In this document: one piece after another, positions 42,783 through 52,536 of the stretch
Numbering within the stretch: position 1 is the first letter of the stretch
Layout: every line of letters starts with the position of its first letter
Assembly (NCBI GenBank): GCA_021325145.1
Contig: JAJPHR010000106.1
Coordinates: forward strand, 1 to 64,000
DNA from: Verrucomicrobiota bacterium
GTDB taxonomy: Bacteria; Verrucomicrobiota; Verrucomicrobiia; Limisphaerales; Pedosphaeraceae
Reading direction: 5' to 3'
Length of the DNA stretch: 64,000 nucleotides
Notes under the pieces: generated by a model
What the model was told of the DNA's origin: nothing
Database searches by the model: none
What the model saw: only the letters and a program-made list of their open reading frames with translations
Made by a program: the position numbers and the translations under genes

Positions 42783-45700
42783 AGCCTGGGGCAGCATGCC
42801 CGGTCGTGCCAATTACACGACCGTGTAACTGATCGCGCCGGATGAGCAGGCGTACAGTCGTCCCCTTGTCCGAACTGCTGACGATTTCCAAACTTCCACC
42901 GATGTCCTCCAGACGGCGGTGCATGTTATGAAGCCCGTTGCCGCCGCTGCGGGCGTGCTCCGAATCAAAGCCGCCGCCGTCGTCCGCAATCAGAATGACC
43001 AGGGCTTCATCATCCAATTGCAGAGTCACCCGCGCTTCGGTGGCGGATGCGTGCGTGGCCACATTTTGCAAAGCTTCCCGTGCGGCAAGCAGCAGTTTGT
43101 GCCTCACTTCGGCGCTCAGGGGCACGGCGGGCAGCACGGTGGGCACGTCGAGCACGCAACGGACGCCCGCGAGCATGAGATGCTGCTGCGCAAACTGACT
43201 GAGGTAATTGGCCAGACTCTCCAGCGAATCGTGTCGCGGATTGATGGCCCAGACGATTTCGTCGAGCGACTGGATGGTCCGCCGGGCGGTGGCGGGAATC
43301 AACCCCAGCCAACGTTCACTTTCCTGCGCATGTTGCCGCGCATCCTCGACCCGCTGGCTGAGAAAAACGATCTGCGTCAAATTGGCGCCGAGGTCATCGT
43401 GCAAATCCTGGGCAATGCGCGCCCGTTCTTTTTCAAGGCTGCGCTGGCGTTCGGTTTGTTCGCGCAATTGGATTTCCGCAGTGAGCTGGACAGTGCGTTC
43501 CTCAATCTGGCGGCGCAATTGTTTGATCCAAATGAACGCGGCGAAAATCACAAATCCCATTGCGCCCATCGCGGCCAAGGCGCGTTGCATTGTCCACCAC
43601 GGGGGACGGGCAAGGATGGCGAGGTCTGTGGGCGAGCGCGCGAGGACGCGCACCGAACCCACACGCAGGCCCAGTTCCGCGTACGGCATGGGATCGGTTT
43701 GGCATACGCCAGTCACGCGCACACGAGTGCCGGGAACGATGGCGGCGAGCCTGGTGTTGGTCGGGACAAGCACCTGCAAAGCACGATCGTTCCATTCCAA
43801 TGCCATGACCACGTGCGTGCCAAGAATGTTTTGTCCGCGCACGATGCCATCGAGAGTGACAAGCGTGGAGTCCAAGGTGCCGGAGGCAATGGCGCCGGCG
43901 GTGACCTCCTTCGGTTCGACTGCGGCGACACTGCCGGCTTTGCGCAAAATGACTTCCGTGAGCACAGGAGAGTAGCCGTGCGTTTCAGGGAAACCGACGA
44001 TCTGCACGTGGTCACCCGGCGAAAGATCCTGATTGAATTTGAAAGCTGAATTCGTTTGCTGGCTGCGCCAAAAAAGCCAGCGGGAGCGTCCAAAACGCGG
44101 ATCCAATGCGACATCTTCCTGGAAAATGGCCATCGCGCTGCCGGTATCGTCCTGAAGGAAAAACCTTTGATTGTCGAGCAAGGTCAAAGTGCCTTCCACG
44201 TGAACACGGTGAGAGGATTGCCGCGCTACATTCAGCCCCAGCAGGCTGCCGATGGGTTGAATGGGTTTTGAGAACGGATCCACGGGCGGTTCAAGAACAT
44301 CAACGTGTTCAAGCGATGGAATGAGCAGATGCACACCCTGGATGCGGCCGTTGTCGTCGAGTGCAGTCACGCCGACGCCGCGAACTCGCACCGCGGCATC
44401 CACGAGGCCATTCACGATAGCAATGGAACCCCGGCCAACACTGGCCGTAACTTCCTGGCCTTGAGATATCATGAGCAGGTGAGCTCCGTCGGTCGAGCGA
44501 ACCACCCCGTCCAGTTCGATCCATTGGCCATCCATCCGCCCGCTCATCAACTGATTTAAAGACAGGTGCTGCGGCGGGGGAAACTTGCCCCTGCCGATTA
44601 CGGTGATGTGGTCGGCGGAAACGATCGGATTGCCGACATCACCCACACCGCCCCAACCTTCGACTTCCACAAACATGCCGGGCCCGGTGATTTTCCGGCT
44701 TTCGGCATCGGGAAAGGCCACTTCTATTCCCGCGGTGTCGTCCTGAATAAAAGCGCCGATTAAGTCGGTAATTATGCCGCGAATTTTGACTGGCGGACGC
44801 TTGTTAAGCTCGTCCTGGCTGAGTTTGCGAATTTGTTCGATTTTGGTGAGGCTGTTGGTTTCCTTGTTTAAATTTGCGGCCTCGGGCCGCGAAAGCGTGG
44901 GGCCCCCACCGGCATTGTCTGGACTAATCAGCGAGATGGCGTCAGTCCCGGAAGCCCAGAGGTTGGCGGCGACCCAGCGGCCTCGGTCGTCAAAGGCACC
45001 TTGCGCAATCCCGCGCACGGCAACTTGCGTGCCGGACGGCGGCAAAGGGTGGGAGGCGTCCCATCGCAGCAGACGGACCTTCATGCTGCGCGCGGCGTCC
45101 TGGACATCAAAATAGTGTTTGTCACCCGAGGCGGTGGGAAATTCGATTTGGCCCCGAATCTCGACCCATTTTTGCTCCTGGCTCGCAAGCGGTTGTTCCA
45201 AGGGAACCCACTCGGGATTTTCTGGCGTTAGCGGCCCGAGCAACTGCACGCCTGGTCGTAATATATCAACATGATCAGCGTTCCACTCGCTGACTCCGGT
45301 CACAAGGACATGCTGGCCGGGCTTGAACTGCGCGGCATTTGGAACATTACGAAGTTCAATGCCTTCCGTAGTATCAACCAAAAGCAGCCTGTGGCTGTCT
45401 TTCGGCTGGCTGCAGACGATGGCTTCCATTCGGACCGGATAGCCGTCTCCAGCGCGGGCTCGCAGTGAAAGCAATTGGCTTGCATTGGTGATCGTGGCGT
45501 CGGCGGGAGGTGAATATTGCCATTGGATCCATGAGGCGCAGGTGATCCTGTCCGCGGGACGGTCAAGCCATTTGGTTTCAACGCGCCCGTCGAATAGATT
45601 GCGGACCGTTTCAGCCGGGGGATTGTCGCCCTGGGCAGCGATGACATCGTTGAAATTCGGCACGGGATCCAGATCAGCTTCCGACTCTCCCATGAGTTCG

Positions 45701-46140
45701 ATTTCGGACAACTGGACGCAATTCGCCACCTTCCGGTCGCGGATATGGTCAATTTGGAGCTGGTACATTTCGAAAGCATTGGTATTGGCAATCTTAAAAA
45801 GGCGCCTTTGATGACGCGCCGAAAATGATTCGCCCTTGCGTGAATCAAGTGTCGTCCAGGTCTTACCGCCGTCGTTCGAACCCAGCAGCCGCCAATCCTG
45901 CGGATCGCGTTGAGGAAAATCATTGGCGGAAATGAGCGCGTATTGTCGAATGACTTTCCGATAATGCTTTGGATTAGCTGGCTCCTCGCCAGATACAATG
46001 GTGGGAATGAGAAGACCCAGAAGCGCAACTACTTTGAACCAGGCCTTCGCCCTGCACCCAAGCCGCAGAAGACGCGACGACCTGCCGGGACGGACAGGTA
46101 CGCCATTCGATGCAATGCGGCGTTGTACGCGCAAATCCAT
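42757..46140 (-). CDS. Very large sensor histidine kinase (HisKA_3) with long periplasmic region
   Basis: 1127 residues from ATG 46140 (MDLRVQRRIASNG); a TTG eight codons upstream is possible. N-terminal membrane segment (about 35-52, VVALLGLLIPTIVSG). Residues about 60-220 look like an F5/8-C/discoidin-type module (YALISANDFPQRDPQDWRLL; SNDGGKTWTTLD). About 240-840 is a chain of six or seven OB-fold-like units (for example VAVRGIAQGAFDDRG, KIRGIITDLIGAFIQDDT, VHVEGTLTLLDNQRFFLQDD). A second membrane helix (about 847-868) precedes the kinase core: RIAQDLHDDLGANLTQIVFL with His914, and an HATPase domain with IADDGGGFD and GNGLHNMHRRL. Length is far above the roughly 400-650 of usual NarX-type kinases. 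Confidence 0.9.
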   Translation of the reverse strand: MDLRVQRRIASNGVPVRPGRSSRLLRLGCRAKAWFKVVALLGLLIPTIVSGEEPANPKHYRKVIRQYALISANDFPQRDPQDWRLLGSNDGGKTWTTLDSRKGESFSARHQRRLFKIANTNAFEMYQLQIDHIRDRKVANCVQLSEIELMGESEADLDPVPNFNDVIAAQGDNPPAETVRNLFDGRVETKWLDRPADRITCASWIQWQYSPPADATITNASQLLSLRARAGDGYPVRMEAIVCSQPKDSHRLLLVDTTEGIELRNVPNAAQFKPGQHVLVTGVSEWNADHVDILRPGVQLLGPLTPENPEWVPLEQPLASQEQKWVEIRGQIEFPTASGDKHYFDVQDAARSMKVRLLRWDASHPLPPSGTQVAVRGIAQGAFDDRGRWVAANLWASGTDAISLISPDNAGGGPTLSRPEAANLNKETNSLTKIEQIRKLSQDELNKRPPVKIRGIITDLIGAFIQDDTAGIEVAFPDAESRKITGPGMFVEVEGWGGVGDVGNPIVSADHITVIGRGKFPPPQHLSLNQLMSGRMDGQWIELDGVVRSTDGAHLLMISQGQEVTASVGRGSIAIVNGLVDAAVRVRGVGVTALDDNGRIQGVHLLIPSLEHVDVLEPPVDPFSKPIQPIGSLLGLNVARQSSHRVHVEGTLTLLDNQRFFLQDDTGSAMAIFQEDVALDPRFGRSRWLFWRSQQTNSAFKFNQDLSPGDHVQIVGFPETHGYSPVLTEVILRKAGSVAAVEPKEVTAGAIASGTLDSTLVTLDGIVRGQNILGTHVVMALEWNDRALQVLVPTNTRLAAIVPGTRVRVTGVCQTDPMPYAELGLRVGSVRVLARSPTDLAILARPPWWTMQRALAAMGAMGFVIFAAFIWIKQLRRQIEERTVQLTAEIQLREQTERQRSLEKERARIAQDLHDDLGANLTQIVFLSQRVEDARQHAQESERWLGLIPATARRTIQSLDEIVWAINPRHDSLESLANYLSQFAQQHLMLAGVRCVLDVPTVLPAVPLSAEVRHKLLLAAREALQNVATHASATEARVTLQLDDEALVILIADDGGGFDSEHARSGGNGLHNMHRRLEDIGGSLEIVSSSDKGTTVRLLIRRDQLHGRVIGTTGHAAPGYENGQHKS

Positions 46141-46201
46141 GGACTTGATTTCAGCATTACTCAATACGGGCTTTACGCTGAGGGCAAGCCAAATTGAAGT
46201 G

Positions 46202-46217
46202 TTACACTTAAGTGTAA
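46202..46217. promoter_or_regulatory. Perfect 16-bp palindrome TTACACTTAAGTGTAA
   Basis: A perfect dyad without spacer, 62 bases upstream of the sensor-kinase start and 174 bases upstream of the large secreted protein at 46391. A dimeric regulator such as the neighbouring NarL-type protein could bind it. No second copy was noticed in the window. The rest of the gap 46218-46390 shows no other clear signal. Confidence 0.5.
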
Positions 46218-46390
46218 TGGACGGTTTCGGGGTGGAAATGAGATTTTCGCGGGCAAGCCGTGAACCCGAAAACTTTTTTGTCGTCTGATGCGCGTCAATT
46301 GGCGCGCGCCTTGGGAATTAACTCCGTTTCCAGCGCCAAACAAAGGATTTGCAACCCGAGACCCTGAACTGACCTGACCCTACCGATAAT

Positions 46391-49300
46391 ATGAAACCCT
46401 GTATCTATAATCTTCCGAATCTGGCGTTTGTCGCCGCGGCGCTTCTGCTCGCCAATTTGGCAGAAGCGGCCACTTATCAATGGACCAATTCCGTCGCCGG
46501 TGATTATGGAAATCCACTGAATTGGACCAATACGGCCTCGCCGTTTGCGAACGGGGTGCCTGGTGCGGCGGACACGGGCATCAACAACATCGCCGGGTCC
46601 ACCACCCTCATCACCAACGGCGATAACTTTTCCGTAACAACGCTTCAAGCCCAGAACGGCAATGTCTCCGTTACGGGCGGCGTGCTGAACTCGGTGAACC
46701 TGCAAGTGACCGGCACTACCGGCAATCTTTCCATAAGCGGCGGAGCTGTCACGAACACGGGTGATTCGCGCATCAGCCTTACTGGCGGAACGATCAACGT
46801 CAGCGGCGGGACTTACGCCTTAAATAAGCTGGTGCTCGGCGCCAATTCGGGAACCACGGGAGCCAACATGACCGTCTCCGGGACCGGCTTGGTGATTCAA
46901 AATCAATCTGGTTCAAGCCTGCATCATGAATTATGGGTCGGCGGCAACAACGGCGGGTCAGGCTCGCTGTTGTTGAAGGATAGCGCATCGTGGTCCAATC
47001 CCTTTATCTCGGGTCAGGCGACTTACAGCGTGGTCATTGGCAACAACGGCAGCGGCCAGGGCGCGTTCACGATTCAGGACAGCGCCGTTTTTAGTTTGAC
47101 CGGCTCGCTCATTCGCGTGGCAGATTTGAGCGGCAACGTTGGAACGGTGAATTTGAACGGTGGGACGCTGAACAGCGCGGGATTCAGCAAGGGGGCGGGA
47201 ACAGGCACAATCAATGTTAATAATGGCTCGATTGTGGCAAATGCAGGCAGCGCCAGTTTTTTTTCGGGATTTGCCGGGACGAGCGGTAACAACTCGGTGA
47301 ACCTGGTGTCAGGCAGTTTGAATTTTGATACCGGCGGGAACACAATCACAATTACCAATGTGCTCTCCGGTTCGGGCGGACTGACCAAGAATGGAAACGG
47401 CACGCTGACATTGACCGGAGCGAATACTTACTCTGGCCCGACAATCGTCAACGGCGGCTGGCTGGCTGTCCCGGCCAGCGCCACTGGCGCAGGGGCGTTC
47501 ACAGTTGCGGACAACACAACGTTTGAGGTGCAATTAAACGCCGCTGGGAAGTCACTCACAAACAGCAGCCTGACGCTGGGAACGTCAGGAAGCCTTGCCA
47601 CCGTTTTCACTCTCGGAGCCAATGGGACTACAACCACACCCGTCATTAGGGACAATGGCAACCTCGCTCTCAAAGGTACCGTGACCGTGAATGTGAGCGG
47701 CACCGGCCTGTCGGGAAGTACCTATATTTTAATCTCTTACGGATCGATTTCCGGTTCGGGCAGCTTCGTCGCCGGCACGCTGCCGACCGTGGCGGGTTAT
47801 ACGGCCAGCGTCATCAACGACGCAGCGAACAAGCAGTTGAAGCTGGTTTACACCCCGCAGGCGCTGCCTTCGATCGCCTGGGCAGTTGGCGATGGCATTT
47901 GGGACACGAACACGGCGAATTGGAAACTGATTTCGAACGGCACCTCGACGACTTACGCGGAAAGCAACAATGTGACTTTGGACGACAGCGCCTCTGGCAG
48001 CAGCCCGATCACAGTAACGCTGGCCGGCAATCGCTTTCCTACTTCGCTCACGAATTTCTCGAGCAAGAACTACGTCCTGGCCGGGAACTTCAATCTCAAC
48101 ACCGCCGCCCTGATTAAGGACGGCAGTGGAACGCTGATTCTGGATGATGGCAGCGGAAACACTTTTGCCGCGTTGACCATCATTAGTGGCACCTTGCAAC
48201 TCGGGAACAATGACACGAATGGCAGCCTGGGCAGCGTGTCCATCGTGGACAATGGGTTTCTCGCTTTCGATCGCTCTGACAATATCATAATAACCAATTT
48301 GATCTCCGGCAGCGGCGGTATTGCCGAGAATGGCCCTGGCACAGTGACCTTGGCTGCCTCCAGCACATACAGCGGACTGACCACGATCAACAACGGACAG
48401 CTCATTTTATCGAACAACCTGGCGAACAGCACGGTGAGCAACAGCATCGCGAATGGGTTGGGATTTGCGTCAGGCATAACCGCCCCCGCAATCGGCGGCT
48501 TGGCGGGAAGCGGCGATATTTCATTGCTCAACCAGGACAGCGCGATCGTAACGCTCACAGCAGGAGGCAACAATGTTCCGACGAGTTACAGCGGCAGTCT
48601 CAGCAGTGGCAATTTGCTGAAAACGGGGACAAATGTCCTCACACTTTCCGGCAATTCGAGCCTTAATAATTTGCAAGTGACTGCTAACGGGACGCTGGCG
48701 ATTGCTGGCGGCAGCTCAACCGTAAGCGCTCTACAGATTGTTGCCAATAATGGGGCCATTATTGTGAGCGGTGGAAACACAACCGTCACGCTTGACAGCC
48801 GCATCGCAGGGGCGAACGGCATCTATAACGTCACGGGTGGCACACTGAATTTGCCAAAACTGGTCATCGGCTCCGCAGCCGCGAATAACACCAACAATTT
48901 GATGACCGTCTCCGGAAATGCGGTTGTGAACCAGAATCAGCCCGGCGGCAGCCCCGCCACGGCGCTCTGGATCGGCGGCAACAACAGCGGCTCGGGCGCG
49001 CTGCTCTTGAAGGACAATGCCACCTGGGCCAATTCGGCCACGACGCCAAACATCGTCGTGATCGGCAATAACGGCACGGGCCAGGGGACGTTTACCATTC
49101 AGGACAACGCCAGCTTCGCCAACGCCACCGTCATTCGCGTGGCTGATCTGGCCGGGAACGTTGGAACGGTTAATTTGAACGGTGGCACCATGTCCGTAAA
49201 TGGGTTTAGCAAAGGCGCGGGTTTCGGTGCCATCAACGTTAACGGCGGCAAAATTTCTGCCCTGGCACCCAATGGTGACTTCTTCAACGGCTTCACCGGC

Positions 49301-52300
49301 ACAAGCGGGAGCAATTCCGTCAATCTGATTTCCGGCAGCCTCACTTTCGACACGGGTGGTAACGCCGTGACCATCAGCAATGTGCTGTCCGGGGCGGGCG
49401 GTTTGACGGTACGGGGCAATGCCATGCTCACCTTGGCTGCTGCCAATACTTACACCGGCCCCACGATCATAAATAATGGCACTTTGCTCCTCACGAGCGC
49501 TGCCTCCATCAACAGCAGTTCCTCCATTTCCAACAACACTTCCTCGACCCTGGATGTTTCCGCCGCCAGTTCGCAGCTTGCCATTGGCGGCACGCTGGCG
49601 TTCAACGACAGCATGTTGATCGCCAATTTTGCGGGCACCAACATAACCGTCGGCACAATTGCCACGGCAGGTTCGGCCAATACCATTAATATTACCGCGC
49701 TGCCGGGAATAACCTCCCTCCCGGCGCAAATCAAATTAGTTAAATACTCGACCGCTGCACCGGGCTTGGTGGACGGCAATAATGTGCTCACAACTCTCGG
49801 CGCAATTCTTCCTGCCACGGGCAACCCCTCCGGCTACTTGACCAACAACACAGCCGGCAATTCAATTGACCTGATCATCACCGACATGGTGTTGAAGCCG
49901 GTCATTAGCAGACAACCGCAGCCGGATAGCAGTTACAGCAATGGCTTGGCCCATTTTTCTGTGGAGCTCTTTATCACGAATTCGCCCAGTTACATCTGGC
50001 GAAAGGACGGATCGCCTCTGGTCAATGCCGGCCACGTTTCCGGCGCAAATACGGCCGTGTTAAGACTCAGCAATGTGACCTCAGCCGATGCCGGCAACTA
50101 TGACGTCATTGTCACCAATTCAAGCGGTTCGGTGACGAGCAGCATCGCGCCATTGACGGTGCTTGCGCCGTCCGGTTACGAAGGCGCGGCGGTTGCCGCC
50201 GGCCCCGTGGCCTTTTATATGTTTGATGAAGCGGGAGATCCCGCCACCAATAATTCTCCGGCTTACGATTTCGTAGGCGATTACGATGGCATTTATGGAA
50301 TTGCTGCGCAAAACGGCAATCCAAATTACAACATCGCCGGCCCGCAGCCTGGCGACAATCTGCCTTTCTTTTCCCCAACTAATCTGGCAGTGCGATTCTT
50401 TGGTTTCACGAGCAACTCGCATGTCACCATACCGCCGCTGAACCTCAACACGAACACCGTCACGCTCACGGCCTGGATCAAGCCTGCTGCCCCGGCTGCG
50501 TTTGAGGGGCTCATCTTTTGTCGCGGAGGTGGAACTGTCGCCGGGATGAATTTTACCGGCGCTTTCGATGCCAACGGCAACCCAACGCTTGGCTATACCT
50601 GGAACAACGAAGCCGGCACGTATACTTGGAACTCACAAATCGCTCCTCCGCCCGGGATCTGGTCATTGGTGGCGTTGGTGATCACGCCGACGAACGCCAG
50701 CATTTGTATTCTCAACACCAACGGACTGCTTTCGTCCTCACACGCCTACTCGCACGTCGTCCAGGCCTTTTCGGCCAATACATTGATTGGGGAAGATGGG
50801 ATCGCGGGCGGCAATCGACAATTCGACGGCACAGTGGATGATGTGGGGATTTACGCGAAAGCATTGAGCCAATCTCAATTGGAGCAAATGTTCGGCGCAG
50901 CTTCGGGGATTTCAGGCTTTGCGCCCGTCATCTCAGTGCAGCCCGCTTCTCAAAATCTCTACGAGCAACAAACGGCGGTCTTCAATGCATTGGCCGGCGG
51001 CAGCCAGCCATTGACCTACCAATGGCAGACTTTTGATGGCGCAAATTACTTCAACGTCACCAACGGTGGCCGGATCAGCGGGGCCGACACGGCCACGCTC
51101 ACAATCACCAATTTGGTGCAGTCGGACGCGAACAACTTTGTGCTCGTGGTCTCCAATACCCTTGGGGCCGCCACCAGTTCCATTGTTTCGCTGACCATTA
51201 ATGCCGCCAGCCCTGCCGAAGCCATCACCAATTCCGTGGCCGAATCCGCCGGGCAGGATTGGAACACGGGTTCGGCCTGGAGCGACGGCAATCCCGCTTC
51301 CTTCTCAGCCGTGGCTTTCCCGGGCAGCACGTATTTTATTGCGCCGGGTGGCGGACTGCGCACTCCGAACACCACCGCGTCCACCAATTTTCCGGGAAAC
51401 ATTCTGACAGTGCAAGGCGACGGTGTATATAACGCCGGCGCAATTACAACTGCGGGCGCCCTCATCCTGAAAGGTCAAAGCCCCGGCGTGACCGGATTCG
51501 AAAAATTGGTCATGAACGGCGGGCAAATACTTTCGTTCACGGACAATAACAATCCCTCCGTCATCGGGGGTGGGGAGTTGAACATCGCGGCGAACGCGCC
51601 CATTGCCGGTCTCAGTTCCACCGGCGGCCGTTCCATCACCATCACTTCCACGTTGACTGGCAATGGCAATATACAATACGTCGGTTACCCGAACGTCACA
51701 TTCCAACCGAGCGTTGTCACCACCCTGGACATCGCCGGCACCAACAATACTTACACGGGGACTTGGGACGTCGTTTCAGGAGCGCTTGTCGGCAGCGCTT
51801 CAAATGCCCTGGGCACCAACAGCATCAACATTGAAAGCGCCGGCGCCCTGCAAACCACCTATAATATCAATAACCCCAACGGCAGCCTGATCCTGAATGG
51901 GCGGATGTACTTGACGCAAGACGACACGTTCAAGAATGTCACCATCAACGGCGCTCCATTGGCATCCGGCAAATACACATACGCTCAATTGGCTGCGGCG
52001 TACCCGGCCTTTTTCCCTGCGACTTGGACGGGACAAACGGGCGTCGAGACGTCAACGACCGCCTCGGGGAGCATTACGATTGGCGTGCCAACCGCGTCTT
52101 ATCCGACCAATATGACCTTGAGTGTTAATGGCAACACGTTGTCACTAAGGTGGCCGGGCACACACCTTGGCTGGATTGCTCAATCTAACAGCGTTAACGT
52201 GGCCAACCCGAACCTCTGGTTTGACATATCCAACTCGCAAAGCGGGACCAACTTGGTTATCATCATCAATCCCGCGACCACGAATGTGTATTACCGCCTG

Positions 52301-52312
52301 CGGCATCCTTGA
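46391..52312 (+). CDS. Giant secreted beta-helix protein with PATR, Ig and LamG domains
   Basis: 1973 residues. Signal peptide (LAFVAAALLLANLAEAA). Autotransporter-associated beta-strand repeats (PATR, pfam12951 type) occur at about 328-356 (NGTLTLTGANTYSGPTIVNG), 640-670 and 1002-1031. An Ig-like domain spans about 1169-1258 (YIWRKDGSPLVNAGHVSG), a LamG/concanavalin domain about 1266-1497, and a second Ig-like domain about 1513-1603. The last 65 residues form the terminal module (LSLRWPGTHLGW ... YYRLRHP). Residues about 82-345 and 765-1012 are related by internal duplication. No C-terminal beta-barrel is seen, so export is by signal peptide only, probably with retention through the terminal module. 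Probably a surface adhesin or glycan-binding scaffold. Confidence 0.88.
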   Translation: MKPCIYNLPNLAFVAAALLLANLAEAATYQWTNSVAGDYGNPLNWTNTASPFANGVPGAADTGINNIAGSTTLITNGDNFSVTTLQAQNGNVSVTGGVLNSVNLQVTGTTGNLSISGGAVTNTGDSRISLTGGTINVSGGTYALNKLVLGANSGTTGANMTVSGTGLVIQNQSGSSLHHELWVGGNNGGSGSLLLKDSASWSNPFISGQATYSVVIGNNGSGQGAFTIQDSAVFSLTGSLIRVADLSGNVGTVNLNGGTLNSAGFSKGAGTGTINVNNGSIVANAGSASFFSGFAGTSGNNSVNLVSGSLNFDTGGNTITITNVLSGSGGLTKNGNGTLTLTGANTYSGPTIVNGGWLAVPASATGAGAFTVADNTTFEVQLNAAGKSLTNSSLTLGTSGSLATVFTLGANGTTTTPVIRDNGNLALKGTVTVNVSGTGLSGSTYILISYGSISGSGSFVAGTLPTVAGYTASVINDAANKQLKLVYTPQALPSIAWAVGDGIWDTNTANWKLISNGTSTTYAESNNVTLDDSASGSSPITVTLAGNRFPTSLTNFSSKNYVLAGNFNLNTAALIKDGSGTLILDDGSGNTFAALTIISGTLQLGNNDTNGSLGSVSIVDNGFLAFDRSDNIIITNLISGSGGIAENGPGTVTLAASSTYSGLTTINNGQLILSNNLANSTVSNSIANGLGFASGITAPAIGGLAGSGDISLLNQDSAIVTLTAGGNNVPTSYSGSLSSGNLLKTGTNVLTLSGNSSLNNLQVTANGTLAIAGGSSTVSALQIVANNGAIIVSGGNTTVTLDSRIAGANGIYNVTGGTLNLPKLVIGSAAANNTNNLMTVSGNAVVNQNQPGGSPATALWIGGNNSGSGALLLKDNATWANSATTPNIVVIGNNGTGQGTFTIQDNASFANATVIRVADLAGNVGTVNLNGGTMSVNGFSKGAGFGAINVNGGKISALAPNGDFFNGFTGTSGSNSVNLISGSLTFDTGGNAVTISNVLSGAGGLTVRGNAMLTLAAANTYTGPTIINNGTLLLTSAASINSSSSISNNTSSTLDVSAASSQLAIGGTLAFNDSMLIANFAGTNITVGTIATAGSANTINITALPGITSLPAQIKLVKYSTAAPGLVDGNNVLTTLGAILPATGNPSGYLTNNTAGNSIDLIITDMVLKPVISRQPQPDSSYSNGLAHFSVELFITNSPSYIWRKDGSPLVNAGHVSGANTAVLRLSNVTSADAGNYDVIVTNSSGSVTSSIAPLTVLAPSGYEGAAVAAGPVAFYMFDEAGDPATNNSPAYDFVGDYDGIYGIAAQNGNPNYNIAGPQPGDNLPFFSPTNLAVRFFGFTSNSHVTIPPLNLNTNTVTLTAWIKPAAPAAFEGLIFCRGGGTVAGMNFTGAFDANGNPTLGYTWNNEAGTYTWNSQIAPPPGIWSLVALVITPTNASICILNTNGLLSSSHAYSHVVQAFSANTLIGEDGIAGGNRQFDGTVDDVGIYAKALSQSQLEQMFGAASGISGFAPVISVQPASQNLYEQQTAVFNALAGGSQPLTYQWQTFDGANYFNVTNGGRISGADTATLTITNLVQSDANNFVLVVSNTLGAATSSIVSLTINAASPAEAITNSVAESAGQDWNTGSAWSDGNPASFSAVAFPGSTYFIAPGGGLRTPNTTASTNFPGNILTVQGDGVYNAGAITTAGALILKGQSPGVTGFEKLVMNGGQILSFTDNNNPSVIGGGELNIAANAPIAGLSSTGGRSITITSTLTGNGNIQYVGYPNVTFQPSVVTTLDIAGTNNTYTGTWDVVSGALVGSASNALGTNSINIESAGALQTTYNINNPNGSLILNGRMYLTQDDTFKNVTINGAPLASGKYTYAQLAAAYPAFFPATWTGQTGVETSTTASGSITIGVPTASYPTNMTLSVNGNTLSLRWPGTHLGWIAQSNSVNVANPNLWFDISNSQSGTNLVIIINPATTNVYYRLRHP

Positions 52313-52420
52313 TTGATAATTCGTGAAGCGCTTTGACGTCGCAGCAGTGCGTGTGAAACTTACCATCAAAATTGACGATCATTCAATTCGTCCCTGTCCG
52401 GAAGCTTCACAACTCGTGCA

Positions 52421-52447
52421 CTGGCCCTGCAGGCTTGCCAGGGCCAG
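52421..52447. terminator. Perfect 9-bp hairpin between convergent genes
   Basis: CTGGCCCTG and CAGGGCCAG pair perfectly around a 9-base loop. It is placed between a plus-strand gene ending at 52312 and a minus-strand gene ending at 52537, so it can act on both. T-rich sequence follows on the plus side (TTATGATTTCATTT). Confidence 0.6.
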
Positions 52448-52536
52448 CGTGTTATGATTTCATTTACCATGCAAAGCGGCAGCGATCGTAGCTACAGGAA
52501 AAAGCCCTTGCGTGGCGGTTGTAGAGTTGGTTCTAA

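Noticed and set aside
48731..49729. A 332-codon minus-strand frame
   Set aside because: Antisense to the PATR repeats of the giant secreted protein; repetitive Gly/Ala shadow.
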